The translations under genes and the position numbers were made by a program. A DNA stretch of 64,000 nt from Lytechinus pictus (lineage: Eukaryota > Echinodermata > Echinoidea > Temnopleuroida > Toxopneustidae). This document shows, piece after piece, positions 24,147 to 37,221 of the stretch (its first letter is position 1; every line of letters begins with the position of its first letter). The stretch lies in the NCBI RefSeq assembly GCF_037042905.1, contig NC_087249.1, forward strand, positions 12,901,501 through 12,965,500, written 5' to 3'. Under the pieces are notes generated by a model, which did not search any database, was not told the DNA's origin, and saw only the letters and a list, made by a program, of their open reading frames with translations.

Positions 24147-27100
24147 AACAAACTCCCTATTAACATAACGCCAGCCAAAACACTAAACTTGAAATAAAGT
24201 TAGTGCTAGGATTAACATCACCAGGTTTTAAGCCAACAACATTTTTATCGATACCATTTTTGTAAATACTTATCGAGTGTCGGAGCTAGGTCGGGCAATG
24301 AGATCACTGTGGACACAGTAACACGAACAAGCAATCTTCTTTTTCATTTATACCTTATACGCCAAGCCCATGACTTATGGCTATTTTTTATATGACATGC
24401 ACCCCACCCCCCCCCCCGAAAAAAATGGAGGTAAAACAAAGAAAAATAACGCCTATTTCGTTTAGGAGAATCCAATAAAGTTTCAAACTATTAATTACTT
24501 GTATGACATTTTTGGGCCCCAACATGGTTATCTGAATTTAAATAAAGAAAAGCAATCATGTTAATTGGCTTCCGATTTTTATATGATTGTAGAAATGAGC
24601 GTGCTTGTTCATTTTTCAAAATGACGCTGTGAATTAAAACACACCAAAGCAACTACAATCTCTCGACTAATTATGATCAACTTTTATTCACAAAGGGATA
24701 ATGAATATTACTTCGAACCAGATATCAATTCATTTGTAATGTTGTATATGAATGTGAAATTAACCGTATAAATCTATCCCTGACAGGCGCGCAAACATTA
24801 CTTTGTGAACCAATTAATTATTCATGGGGATATAATTCGTTATACATGTATATCAGCTAAGTCTACAGCGTGCCCGGTCATTGGGCGGATGAAAAAGTGC
24901 AACGTCGTAAATTAATGTGAAAGCGAATCCGATTACAAAGCCAGTGAACTGGTTTCAGCAATGGATTTGAAGTCATTGTCCCAATTTCTGTGAAAAAAAA
25001 ATCAGACACATGTACAAAACGATTAGGCCTACTTATTGTATGAAGATGTTGTGAAATAAACGGGAAAATGGGTCGAAATCCTACGTGACTGATGTCCAAA
25101 TTTGTAACAAGATGAAGAAAAAGGCACAAAATTATTTCAGGGCATGAAAAACATGATGAAGGGAAACAATAAATTCAAAATGTCTTGATGAAAAAACAAT
25201 CGTGTATCAAACGTCACAATGAACATGCTACAAGAGGTATCACATCAAACACTAAACAAATTTGCCATAAAACTGACCGCGCTTACCCCCCTGTAATTAT
25301 TGTCATTATTTTAGGGGATGAATGCAAACAACAAATTTTCAATTAGGTTTGATGGCAAGAAAATAATGATATCTAAGGCAAGAAAATAATAATATCTAAC
25401 GTCATGATGACGGTATAACACCAAATACTCAACGTCTGAGCCATTAAACTGACCGGAATTACCTCCTGTAATTGGATCATTCAATGGAACGCAAAACAGA
25501 GTAAAATCACAGAAAAGAGAACCAGAAAAATAAATATGCGTGGGGGTATTATACCAGCTCGATGGAAAATTCAATAACATTTTGAGCACTCATCAAAATG
25601 AATGAAACCATGCGTCATTAATTTTGTTTTATTTGACCGGAAGCAGATAATCGTTATCCATCTCATTGATCTCTTCATCTTTCGAAACAATTTTCGAGAA
25701 AAGGAAGTGAACGACCACTAAAACGATATATTTTTATATAAAATCAATAATTAATTTTGTTATGAATTCGACAGGTGACAGCTAGTTCCTATGGGGGTTT
25801 ACAAACAGATATAATTCCTAATTTTTGGAGACCGTTTCATCATGTTCATGAAAGAAAGGAGTTGCATGTCTGAAGTTTTATCCTACAACTTGGCTAAAAG
25901 ATCCTGTTTATCTGACAGTTACCATAGTAACAGTTATTTTCAGCCAATCAAAATCAAGATCAATGTTGATGAAACACTGTCAGGTCGATCTGACTTTTTT
26001 TAATTTTTTTTGATAGGTCTATGGTGTTTCTGTAATTATGCGTCGTTTATTTTAGATCTGAACAAATTCATGCCCATTCACTTATTATTTATGAATTAAC
26101 AACGTTGATTTTTTTTTCTGTTTTCCCTGAAGATTCCATATTTCTTCCTTACACATTACATCTGTATGATTTTAAGCCTTCTGGTTCAAATGTTTGAATC
26201 ATAGGAGATGATTGTATCTGTGTAAACGACCCGAGTGTAGACGTGATAGGTAACAAAACAATTTATATAAAGAAACCAAAGAGCTAATTCGTTAAAAAGT
26301 TCAAGATGGTTGATGCATGGAGAATAAGAAAAAACGAACATTAAAAAATAAAGTAAGTATCTGAGTATGTCATCGAGGATACATTTCTGGCTCGTTCAAG
26401 AGTATGTCCATTAAATCGGTCTCAATGTGTCCAGATCATTGTGCTATATTAATATGATAATACATTCATTGCGTAATGCCGCCCGTGACCCTTCTAACTA
26501 GAAAATAAATAACTAACTCTTGAAAAGGTCGATTAAAAAAATGGTATCATAAATACTATTACTCGTACTCAAAATGAATTTAGAGCAAAAATTAAGCCTC
26601 AATATGATTTGGACCTATTATCTAAGTTGAGAATTAAGTGTTATACCCTCGAAATCAAAAGAAAAGGATGAAAAGATTATTTCCGTGGTTATACCATTTC
26701 TTTCGCTAAGTACCTTAGGAAAGCTGAGAATGAAGCGCTAATTTTATGAGAAAAAAAATCAAGGAGATTTACATGTGCCACTTTGTGTAGGTAATTGAAA
26801 ATTGACAAAATAATGCAAGCAATGGATCTAACCCTCATCCTTTCAAACTTCCTTCTCATTACACCGCTCAACGTCATTGGCAATAATACTGGTTGCCTAA
26901 CAACGATTTAAAACAATAAAAAACCAATTCATGTTGAGATCATATTATGATAATAAGAATATAGTTAAGCCACATCTGAGCCCAATTGAGTGCGTCATAC
27001 ACGTTAAATATCCGAAAGCATACCAAGCATTACCATGATTACTATGATGACTATAGGGTAATAAAGCACGAACACGGAGAAGGCAGTGGATGTTATTTAA

Positions 27101-27271
27101 AATAATAAAATGTTTGTAGTTTGTGAAAATCATGTCGCCGTGCTTGTCAAATTTAATCTTCCACATGTTTAAAGCTCTTTGACTCATTTTAAAATGAACA
27201 TAAGTTCCCTTGGAGGAAGCAGATAACTTACACTTTAAAACATCACACTTCGGAGTTTCATAGCAGACGGG
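24147..27271. other. 3.1-kb stretch with little structure
   Basis: I see a weak 85-bp local duplication (25225-25310 and 25398-25480, sharing AAACTGACCG and CCTGTAATT) and a C-run at 24406-24417. No exon with both splice sites and a recognisable product was found. Confidence 0.45.
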
Positions 27272-27292
27272 GGGGGGGGGGGGGGGGGGGTT
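27272..27292. repeat. poly-G run of about 20 bases
   Basis: An uninterrupted G-run, probably the core of a decayed poly-G element whose ends are unclear. Confidence 0.9.
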
Positions 27293-27461
27293 ATAGGGGG
27301 AGAGCAGGGGTCACCTGCCCCGAGTACCACTTTTTAGGGGTTCAAATTGCGGATCATGACAGAGAAGAAACAGTCCTTCAGAATAACAATTTATTCCAAT
27401 CACAGCGGTGTTTCATCTCAAAGAGGTATGTCAAACATGACAAACAGTTAAGAATACCGTT

Positions 27462-27854
27462 GGGCGATTCCATGCTAGAAAAATCAGCTATTTTCGCAAC
27501 ATTTTTCAACCTATTGTCCAAACAAACAAAGAACTTCAATTTGTTTTGTGGTAATAATAGAGTACTACTGGGTAGACATATGAAAAAATGACAACCAACA
27601 AAAATATGCTGTCCATGGGTGAATTAGGTGAAAATGTTGCGTGTCGTACGGGACATTGTTGCGTGTCGTACGACACACAACATTTTCGCCCTTAATTAAG
27701 CCATAATCAAATATTTTTTGTTGGTAATCAGTTTTTCACATGACTATCCACTATAAATTTATTATTGACCAAAAATAATTTTTCATTGCTCAAGCAGTCA
27801 GCTAAGAGACTACAAATTGTTGACAAAATGTCCCGTACGACACGTATGGAATCA
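27462..27854. mobile_element. foldback MITE, copy 2 (GGGCGATTC ends)
   Basis: Starts GGGCGATTCCATGCTAG and ends ACACGTATGGAATCA. The interior holds GTTGCGTGTCGTACGGGAC and inverted forms. It aligns along its length with 5382-5771. Confidence 0.75.
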
Positions 27855-29453
27855 CGACGTCATGACAGCTCTCAATACCATATCATATTAGGGGTGCACA
27901 GGGGTCGCGATACAATTTTGAAATGGGGGGGGGGGTAAACAGGAATAAAAAATAAAGCCAGCCACTATATGCCTGATTAACTTAAGCGTAAAATATTTCC
28001 TGTGTACGTAATTCGTTAATTACCAGCTTGGCATTACACCAGCTAAGGCTGTCCTGTCGAGTTCCCACGGGAGTTACAATAACAGAAACCGAAAATTACG
28101 AATTGATAGACATTTAATTACATGTTAATATAAAAAAGTGCCCCCACATACCAGTTCTGCCGCTCATACTTGGAAGGGATGCGGAGCTACGAGGGGGCAA
28201 GTTTTACCTCGGCCCGCGCTCCTTGGGAATTATTATTATTATGAAAATGAGGAAGCAAATGGCAGAACGAAGAGTGTAAACTGTGTGGGTGTGATAACCT
28301 CTTCTTAAATTGAGGAAAACAAGTGACGTCATCTTTCGATTGCACCCCCATCTTATCAGAATACCGCGGTACTGTCTCTGATGACAGAAATATAAGAGCT
28401 TCAAAACTTCTTACGGATGATAAAAAGAACGAATTTCAGAAACAACATGTAAAGTTGTAAAGTATATAATATTTCGACCATAATCATTAAAAGAATTACT
28501 AACTACTTCATTAATCACTTCCTTAGAGCTAAATCTTAAGCATTAATTGGAACAGCATGTCCCAATGCCCCCGATTGAGGACATAGGGGAAACCCTAAAC
28601 CGGGCCCTTAACACCAAACCAACGATTTGTTATACTAGACCACGGATATAAAAGGAAACTTATCTCAGTGTAATAGACCTATATACTGTATATACTCAAC
28701 AGCAACACTGACAGCTGTTGTTGTTGTTGAATATGATGGCGCTCTTCAATCTCTCCAGATTCCCCATAGACTTGTGTGTTAAAATGGCACTTAAGAAAAA
28801 TTCATAAAAAATAAATGTGAAATTAGAGGGTCGAATGTTTACTATCTTTGGATAGGATATATATCTGACATTCCATATCTGACCAGAGAAGGGTATTGTA
28901 GCCAGCTCATTTTAAAAATAAATCACCATTTATGAAGATAACTATGATGGGATCAAACTCATCAACTGAAATAGTAAAATAGCCCCAATTCTTCCGCCAG
29001 TCAAAAAATAGTTCCAAATCATCGATATATCTTCCCAATTTGGGCAAAGGAAGTTCAGTAGTTACCATTTCTAGAATCAGTGTTAGATTTTGAATCATAT
29101 TCATACACTTTTGTCAATCAGCAATATCAAATTGAAAAAATTGAATGGGTTGGGTCGAACCATGGGTCGAACGAATATCTTTAGCCCTCCTGATGTAATT
29201 AGGCTCGTGGCACCTTTCGTATAGGACGTCATCGGCAAAGGAAAGCGATCCATATGACGTCAAACCATTGGTGACGATTTTATGACATATAGATTATTCA
29301 CCCATCCACCTATTATATTAGTAGGTCCTACACAATTAAACATCTTCGTGGAATAACACTTCACTACAAATAGAGAAATTAAATATCGCGCGTGCTAAAT
29401 GATTGTTCGTGGAAAAGGGCACACCAGCTTACCTAACGGCTACTAGTTATTGC
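27855..29453. other. non-coding stretch
   Basis: A G-run at 27926-27937 and a small hairpin (CAACAGC...GCTGTTG, 28699-28726). No gene recognised. Confidence 0.45.
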
Positions 29454-31539
29454 ATATACACAACAAAAAAAGTAAGTCCCCCCTAAATCAAATTGCTGTA
29501 ACTTTTGAACGGAATTATTTTGAGATATGATATTCCGTAGGTAGTTTTCTACACTCATTAAGTAACTCCTGGGGAAAAATAAAATTGATCGGTTGAGTCA
29601 CGCATGAGTAATTAAAGATTGAATTAAAAATGACCATTTTTGAAAGTCACAAGAGTCGTTTTTCAGATTGTGCAAATACAAAGTTGGGCAAATGTTGTCT
29701 TTAGGTGAATTTTATGGTGTTATGCTGTTTTACTATCCATCATTTAGCCACGCCACACACAATTTTGATATCATATGTTCATGGTTGAGTGAGCACAATG
29801 TATTGCAGGGGCCGCGGAAGCGGTGGGGGGCTGGGCGGGGAGCTTCAGTCCCCCCACTTTTTTCCAAAAGCATGTACAAAATGTAAAAATGACCATACGA
29901 TTGTGATTTTTTGCATGGTCAGCCCCCCCCCCCCCCCACTTTGAAAACCCTTCCCCGGCCCCTGTATTGTGACGTATCATCATAGGGGTTTATGGTAGTA
30001 TCCTCTACAACTTGTTAGATCATGTTAAAATTTGAAAATGTTGGTGGCTCCCCCGATTATAGGCCCCTCCCCCATTTTAAAAGTCTGGACCCACCACTGC
30101 TTTGTCCATAAATTAAACTGATCATGAGAAATTGTTAGGAAAAGAATACATTTATGCAGTATAAAGAGTATTCATTCCTAAGTTTTGGAATGTGCTCGCT
30201 CTACCATGAAAATGTTTAAAGTTCGGAAAGTGTGTGGTGATAGAAATGATGGATGATAAAAACAATAGCAATGAAAGTCTTATTTGAAACCGAATTTGCC
30301 CCCAATTTTCACTTTATTACCCTTTAAACTGAGTCTGTGACATTGACAATACCAATTTTCCCACTTTGATGCGTGCTCACTCATCCATGAATAAACAAAT
30401 CGATTTCATTTTTGCACAGAATTCTGCCCATAGGTTGATAAACATTACTGCCAAATGACATTGCTAAAGACAGCCGTGAAAAAAAGTTCCACCATATTGA
30501 ATAAGGGGTTACTTATTCTTAAACATGTGCACCCATAATGTACACAAGTCTATGAGAGACGAAGTCAAAATTTTAACAAATATGAAATGAGGGTTTGTTT
30601 CATGGACGGTTTTTGTTACTTCTGCCAATAGTTATTTCATGAAACTTCGTACATGGCTTCAGAGTAACACTATCCAAAAGGCGCGCACACCAAAATAACC
30701 ATTCGATACGACACAGAGTGGGGCCAAGGCCTTGAAATTTCTTCTCATTTGCATAATTTTCGAATATTGTGTGCTCACTGATGCATTAAACATCGGGATT
30801 TTCATAAAAATCAAATCAAATGAACTATGCAAGGAGGTTTGTCACAGATATCCATAGTAACAAATTGCATTTTTTCCAATAACGTAAAAAAGAGCTAATC
30901 GCATTCCACATGTTCATTCAAGCGTGGATATTTGATTAAACGCCTTTGAATCATTGAAGCATGTTAATTAGTCATGAACATAACGAAAAAGTTGAGAAAA
31001 TATCATTTTCAGTTCCCAAAATGAACCAATACTTGCCTGTGATATTTGAAAATCGTATTTTTGGTTTTCAATAAATGTTCATTGAACCGTGAAACGATGA
31101 ATATTGTTGAAGAAACTCTTCCAAAAATAATTGTCATCATATTCTATCATTTGTATAGATATAAATGTGTAAAAAATCCAATTATAGCAAATTTGGACTT
31201 GTGTTTATTCAACCGTGAAATTTAGCCAAAAAAGTTGTATCGTCTTTTAGAGAGTACCTCTTACAAGCCTTCTGACTATTTTTTATGATGAGAATGTGGA
31301 ATTAGTTCCAATAAAATGGAATCAAAGTCATGATATTTGGCTTGTGACTTTTGAAAAGTGACATTTTTGCCTTCAGACGGTGCTCACTGAAGCATGAAGT
31401 GAAATACGTCTATAACGTTTACTCAGAGGGTAGCTTATAAAATTACCTACACGCTTATGTAAAAATATATTAAAAACTCGCATTGGTTCGGAAATTATTG
31501 ATGTTTGTTGGGGGGACTTACTTTTTTTGTTGTGTATAT
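29454..31539. mobile_element. 2.09-kb element with 30-bp perfect inverted ends
   Basis: ATATACACAACAAAAAAAGT plus AAGTCCCCCC (29454-29483) is exactly inverted at 31510-31539. No ORF longer than about 70 codons is present. The interior carries degenerate repeats of the form GTGCTCACTNANNCATGAA at intervals of about 100-400 bp (for example 30373, 30772, 31070, 31380). A poly-G MITE is inserted at 29806-29964. It appears to be a large non-autonomous DNA transposon. The family is unknown to me. Confidence 0.75.
29806..29964. mobile_element. poly-G MITE (CAGGGGCCGCGG family), 5-bp duplication
   Basis: Ends CAGGGGCCGCGGAAG and TTCCCCGGCCCCTG, flanked by TATTG on both sides. Interior: CATGTACAAAATGTAAAAAT and GATTTTTTGCATGGTCAGCC. 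A close copy is at 39297-39430. Confidence 0.8.
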
Positions 31540-31768
31540 ATAGAATTTCCTTAAATCTTTGTCAAATAACAGTTCAAATGTGAAATCACATACATATTAC
31601 TCGTCCTTCTTATTCTTTTATTTTGTCTTTTCTTAGTTTCTTATTAAGAATTATAACTCCTTCTTTCATGTCTTGTGTTTGGAAAAAAAACACACCCTTA
31701 CTGTCAAAACAGTTAGTGGCATATATAAAACATAATAGTTCCCGTGTATAATCGGGATTACTTAACAA
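31540..31768 (-). other. probable 3' UTR of the RT/RNase H LINE
   Basis: A+T-rich DNA between the RNase H stop and the 30-bp inverted end of the neighbouring element. No clear poly(A) or repeat tail is seen. Confidence 0.4.
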
Positions 31769-32605
31769 TTATTTAAGATTCTGGTCATTCATCTTAAGTT
31801 TATTAAACATAATGCGTCTCTCCTTTATATATCTTGAACAAAATAAAACATAATGTTCAATAGTCTCAAATACTTTGCACACCTCACAGAGGCCTGAAGA
31901 GTGCTGTTTAATTTGAAACATATAATAGTTTAATTTGCACTTTCCTGCTGTAATTTGATGAATGAGGCATTCCTCTTTCCGAGAAAAACCTTTTCTATAT
32001 GCCTGCTTAAAAACATTATCATGAATAGCATATAAAAATTTACCATTTCTAGACGCATTCCAATCTGTTTGCCAGATACCTTTATAAAATGTCATGCGTG
32101 AGCATGTAAGTTCATTTATAGTGTTTGGTAAAACGAGGTCTACAAAGTTTTTCGTCGCTCCTTTCTTGGCAGCTTTATCGACGGTCTCATTGCCGTTAAC
32201 ATCACAATGTGAGGGAATCCGTTCAAAATTAATACAGATATCTTTCAAACTGAGTTTATGAATTCTAAATAAAATTTCATTAACAATGGTGCATTTTATG
32301 AAATATGAATCAATCATATTCAGTGCTGACAAAGAGTCGCAAAAAAATACAACTGAACATGATTTATCAAAGAAGTCTAACCACTCAAGTGCCATTAAAA
32401 TGGCCATGAGTTCCGCTCTCATGATCATGATGATACTTTCATTGGATAACCTGAAATACTTATTTATTTTATATTGAGGAACATAAAATGCTGCCCCCGT
32501 TCTAAAATTTTCCAGTTTGGATCCATCAGTATATATATGTAAATAACCATTCCACACAATTCCAATTCTTTCTAGAACGATAGATTTCATCTCGGCCGTT
32601 AGCAT
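31769..32605 (-). pseudogene. RNase H and CCHC tail of a non-LTR retrotransposon
   Basis: This 278-codon frame holds a type I RNase H domain: YTDGS (D27), RAELMAI (E65), FCDSLSAL (D90) and the terminal NETVDKAAKKG (D143), after a PSHC motif. All four catalytic acidic residues are kept. Downstream is a CCHC motif, C-x2-C-x7-H-x4-C (GLCEVCKVFETIEHYVLFC). RT plus RNase H in this order is typical of the I-type LINE group (I, Nimb, Ingi and relatives). It joins the RT frame at 32599-33054 through a one-base shift in an A-run near 32613-32620. The element is dead, although this domain is nearly intact. Confidence 0.88.
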
Positions 32606-33054
32606 ATCCTTTTTTTAATTATACGATGAGCATAAAACGACACAGGAGGGCGGGACAAACGCCATTCCGGGATTTTTGTTAATAAGTTGTCTTGCTTCTC
32701 TTCAAATACCTCATCTCTACAGGCTCGAAGTTTGAAAGGTCTTTCCCCTTCTTTCCATTCGTGTCTGTTCGTATAATCAATGAAAACTTCTCTACTTGGA
32801 TGGCATGAAGTGCTAAACAACAAATAATATTTAAATTTATCATTAAACAGTTTTCTCAGAAGATACAACGGTAATTCACCAGTCAAAACTTGTAGAGACT
32901 CTAATGATACATTGTATATCGTTCCTGTGATGATTTTCAAAGCTCTATACTGTATAGAGTCAAGCTTTTTCTTAAGAGATGTACAGGCAGAATCATACAT
33001 TTCACTTCCATAGTCTAAAACGGATAAAATAAGACCTTTGTATATCATCATCAA
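32599..33054 (-). pseudogene. RT C-terminal region of the same LINE
   Basis: The frame contains GLILSVLDYGSEMYDSA, LDSIQYRALKIITGT and LQVLTGELPL, the conserved connection between RT and RNase H in I-type LINEs. It ends prematurely where an A-run shifts the frame into the RNase H ORF. It is open over 151 codons. Confidence 0.82.
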
Positions 33055-34381
33055 ATTTTAATACCTATTCCCCCAGGACGTACCCGAAACGCAACGTAAT
33101 AAATTTAATATTTTCTTACATTTTATCAATAATCGCATTAATGTGGCTATACCAAGTTAGTTACGAGTCTAACCACATACCAAGAAATTTGAAATGCTCA
33201 CAATGAGGCAAAACATGCCCATTTATTTTCAAAGTAATATCTTTTTTTGTTGTTTATTGGTAAAAACTAAAACTACTGACTTGGTGTGAGAAATATTTAA
33301 TTTCCATCTCCAGCACCAGACTTCGATTTCATAGAGTGCTTCTTGCAGCTTTTGGCGAACCAGATCTAAGTTTGAGCTAGTAAACCAAATCGCGATATCA
33401 TCTGCATATCATGATAGTTTTACTCCACTTTCTTTAATCTTTAAGTCATTTAACATCAATGTAAAAATGACAGGACTTAATGAGCTCCCTTGCGGGATTC
33501 CGTCCTCTAATACATACTTTTGTGACATACTATTGTTAACTTTCACTTTACAATATCAATTTCTTAAGAAAGCTCTAATAAAGAAAAATAATTTTCCACT
33601 AATATCTAACCTTGACAATTTTTTCAAGAGACCTCCTTTCCATAACGAATCATACGCCTTTTCTGTTTCAAGTCTGACTAAATGATCTTTGACGCTACGA
33701 TATTTGCGGAATCCTGATTGAAGTGGGTTTAACGTTTTCTTATTATCTAAAAACCAATTCAGACGGTTTTTAATCATTTTCTCCATATCTTTAAACAGGG
33801 TTTATAATAAAGAAATATGTCTATATAGGACGACACTAAACCAGGATCCTTTCCAGGTTTCAAAAAAGGTATTTGAACATAAACTTCATACCACTGACAA
33901 GGGAAATGTGAAGTTTTCCATATGTCGTTGTACAGATCTAATGCGCTATTTGGGTAAAGTTTTTTAACTTAATCGCATGAGTTTTTCAAATCTTGTAAAA
34001 CGTTCTTCATTTCATTCATGTTAAAATCGTCATTAATGCAGTCATCATTCGATATTTCTTTACATGAATTATCTTCATTTTCACCATCATTATTATAAAA
34101 AGATCTGTCAATAGACTGAAAAAACGGGCGACCGCATTAGCCTTATCTATAGATTCACTAATGATATTGCCGTCAACGATTAAATTGTGAAAAATGTGAG
34201 TGCTCATTGCGCTATCTCTCATTCCTTTTACTTGTTTCCATTCTTTTCCGATATCTGTAAATCTATTCATTTTACCACAGTATTTAGACCAATAGTCATA
34301 TCGTGCTCGCCGTTGCACCTTCTGAGCAAATGCTTTCTTTTTCAAGTATAGTTGACAGCTTGTTTTCAGTGATTGGGTCAA
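33055..34381 (-). pseudogene. RT palm and fingers of the same LINE, broken
   Basis: Frames in order: a linker (34381-34016), KPGKDPGL near 33860, then LNPLQSGFRKYRSVKDHLVR and EKAYDSLW (33556-33786), GIPQGSSLSPVIFTLMLNDL (about 33438-33497) and YADD (33397-33408). The codon before YADD is TGA (33409-33411), a stop. Comparison with family layout suggests that some 20 codons, including the first part of catalytic motif A, are missing between VRLET and EKAYD. The endonuclease is absent, so the copy is 5'-truncated. Confidence 0.85.
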
Positions 34382-34562
34382 GAGAGGGAGCTATTGAAGT
34401 TCACTTTTATAAGTGCCATCACTCGTCTTTCAGTCCCTACCAGCTACTCCTCTCTGAATATTTATTCATTTTCTATTTATTTATTTATTCGTTCATACAT
34501 ATCTGAACAGGTTTACAACATCAAAATTACATGTGCTGTTTCGCATCTTGAAGTTTTTTCCT

Positions 34563-34647
34563 GGGTCCCGTCGCACAAAAGTTACCATTATGGTAAATTG
34601 CCATTCCATGGTAACTTTTATAAAAAACTTTTATGCAACGGGGCCCT
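34563..34647. mobile_element. short hairpin MITE (GGGTCCCGTCGCA)
   Basis: GGGTCCCGTCGCACAAAAGT and TTACCATTATGG face CCATGGTAAC and TTTTATGCAACGGGGCCC, an almost complete 85-bp foldback. Confidence 0.8.
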
Positions 34648-36468
34648 GGTGGTATTTAAAAAAAAATGTAAAAAAGGAACAATTACAATAATAAAGTGAA
34701 TAGATGTATATCAATATCGAGTTATGAGACATGGAAGAAAATAAAAGCAAGACAAATCATTATATAACAGAAGGCCTTGGTAAAACAAACAGTAAAATTT
34801 GGATATTACCACCACCATTGTCATTAAAAACATCACCCCTGACACCATACTACCGCAATCATAGCTACTACTGCCAACATTATCTCTACCACCTCTACCA
34901 CTCCAACATAATATTATCTCTCTCCCTCCAAATAGAGTTTCACTTAACCACTAACACCTCTATCACCACCATCTCGACAACCATTATTACTACTGAGGCC
35001 TCAACAATGACCCCCACCACCACCACCACAATAAAGACAACTACCATATGTTATGGTGAACAACCACAACACAAAACCCACTATAAACAATAGACAAACC
35101 ACCAGATTTTAGTCCTGACTTGATTCAAGAGAAACTCGATCAACTCAAAAAGCTCTCATCATATTGGCATCATACATTATCACAGACCAGGGTATCTAAT
35201 CTCACATTCGCATTCAATTTTTTTCTAAGGCATCACACGACATATCTACAGAACACAGTCTTTTAAGGTTTTCATGGAACATTTAATTTAAGTTCAGGCT
35301 CAGCATACAATTTAAGCTTTAATACTAAGCAGGAAAACTGTACACAGAGTAATGTTTGAAACTAACTTGCTCAAATTCACATACAATCATATAATCATAT
35401 AGAACACTGTATAAAACTCGTTTGGAGGAGCGTTCATCCCATAACTATGGGTAAACGAAAAACAAGTCATATATCATGACCACATCAAACCATTTGCAAT
35501 GTATAAAAAACATAAAATACGCAATCTAGAACTGTTTATTTGATTGCAAACAATGAAAATCTTATTAATATCTTCTACCATTCATTTATCAGCTTCTTTA
35601 GGTTGGGACCTAGCTAGGAAAGATTATGTACAACAGAGCATACATAGAAAACATGTATCACACTCGGTGTTTTACATGCTTCATTTGGTGGCGTTACTCT
35701 AATAAGTCTATTGTCCAAAGATACAACTTAATATATCAAATGCTATATACATGCATAATAGTGATGAAAACATACCACCAGTACACCCTTTGGGTCGAAA
35801 TCGGACATAAGACATAGCTATGGTAAAATAATATTTGCCATCATTAAATCATTTTGAATATTCCATCCTCAGTTTTTTCAACTGCTAAAGCCTAAGATAT
35901 TTGTGTATCAAAGAAAAAAAATACAAGTTGAAAGATGATATACTACACTGCTTACATAACATTTATGCCACAGTCACATTGGCCAAATGGACTCCAGACC
36001 GACCAAATCTGTTACATTATACCCAATGGCTAACAGTCGGTCGGCTTGGAGTTGCTAACCGTAGCAAACAATTCTACTCGCCTCGAATGTCCAATAGCAT
36101 GGTTGTGCACTTCCTAGTCCTTAAGTACAAATAAATAGCAAATGATAGATATATCTTGTTTCACGATTAGCCATTATTACAGTGCTTCGAAAATGGCAAC
36201 TTTCATTGAAATATGAACGTTTACAAAGAGATAATGATGAATTCTTTGAAGACGAAAGATGAAGAAATTAACACAAACACATGTATCACGCAATCCTGAA
36301 ATACACAACATTTGGTAGATACATCACATAAGATCCTTATCATAAAAATCTTAGTGTCATCAGTTATAAGAAAACATCCGATATTCTTTGATATCTTTTG
36401 AAATCAATTAGTACAACAAAGTTGGTTAACACGTCGTTTAAAGTCTAACAGAATTCAGTAGTCAAAAT
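34648..36468. other. non-coding, A+T-rich
   Basis: Low-complexity ACC/ATC-rich DNA (34805-35045) and a small inverted motif (CTCCAGACCGACC at 35991, GGTCGGCTTGGAG at 36038). No exon recognised. Confidence 0.45.
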
Positions 36469-36848
36469 GTTAACTCATTGCCTACCAGAACCAGATGATC
36501 CCTGTACAAAGCCTATAGCAATTAGACAAGTCAGTAATCAACAGGTTAACCCATTGCCTACCGGAACCAGGTGATCCCTTTACAAAGCCTATAGCAATTA
36601 GACAAGTCAGTAATCAACAAGTTAACCCATTGCCTACCAGAACCAGGTGATCCCTGTACAAAGCCTGTAGCAATTAGACAAGTCAGTAATCAACAGGTTA
36701 ACTCATTGCCTACCGGAACCAAGTGATCCCTGTACAAAGCCTGTAGGAATTAGAAAATTCAGTAATCAACAAGTTAACCCATTGTCTACCGGAACCAAGT
36801 GATCCCTATACAAAGCCTGTAGGAAATAGAAAATTCACTAACCAACAG
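36469..36848. repeat. 76-bp tandem repeat, five units
   Basis: Units start with GTTAAC at 36469, 36545, 36621, 36697 and 36773, an exact 76-bp spacing. Each runs through ATTGCCTACC, GTGATCCCTGTACAAAGCCT and ends near AGTAATCAACA. Units differ by a few substitutions. The array lies just past the candidate KGD4 poly(A) signal and has no unique spacers. Confidence 0.95.
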
Positions 36849-36917
36849 GTGCATTATGACGACCTCCCCCCCCTGCCAAACACATATATCCTCCTACAAA
36901 TAATACTTATAATCTTC

Positions 36918-36923
36918 ATTTAT
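36918..36923 (-). terminator. candidate KGD4 poly(A) signal
   Basis: AATAAA on the minus strand (TTTATT on plus), about 280 nt past the KGD4 stop, is the first clear signal I found. Alternative signals further downstream are not excluded. Confidence 0.35.
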
Positions 36924-37203
36924 TGAGCCCTCGATCAGCATTCCATACTCTTGAAAAAAATAATATTTCTTCTAGTACCATCACACAGAATATAAATGGA
37001 TTACCATCACGTTGCAGAGGTACATGTATCAAAAGTAAAATACATCATGTGACCTTATTCACTGTTGCATAATGCAGATAAAAATATGCCTATGGATGTA
37101 ACAATTAATTTCATTAAAATAGAAGATATAACTCTGATATTACACATGAAGATGATAAATCCGGGGAGGGGCGGTTTGACTGGCATATGGTGGCATTTTC
37201 TTT

Positions 37204-37221
37204 TCAGTCAGGTCCACCTCT
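37204..37221 (-). CDS. KGD4 (MRPS36): KGD4 exon 5 (terminal RGGPD and stop)
   Basis: An 18-nt terminal coding exon, AGA GGT GGA CCT GAC TGA, follows a strong acceptor (TCTCTCTCTCTCATATACAG). It encodes RGGPD-stop, the counterpart of the human RGGPE terminus, in the phase 0 required by exon 4. It is too short for an ORF search and was found by looking for this conserved tail. Confidence 0.9.
   Translation of the reverse strand, partial: RGGPD

Noticed and set aside
36469..36848. CRISPR-like array
   Set aside because: Repeats are contiguous 76-bp units without unique spacers, and the genome is eukaryotic.
36862..36875. Alternative KGD4 last exon starting GGGGGG after GGCAG
   Set aside because: It gives GGEVV with no Arg and a long unrelated tail. 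The exon at 37204-37221 gives the conserved RGGPD with a much better acceptor.
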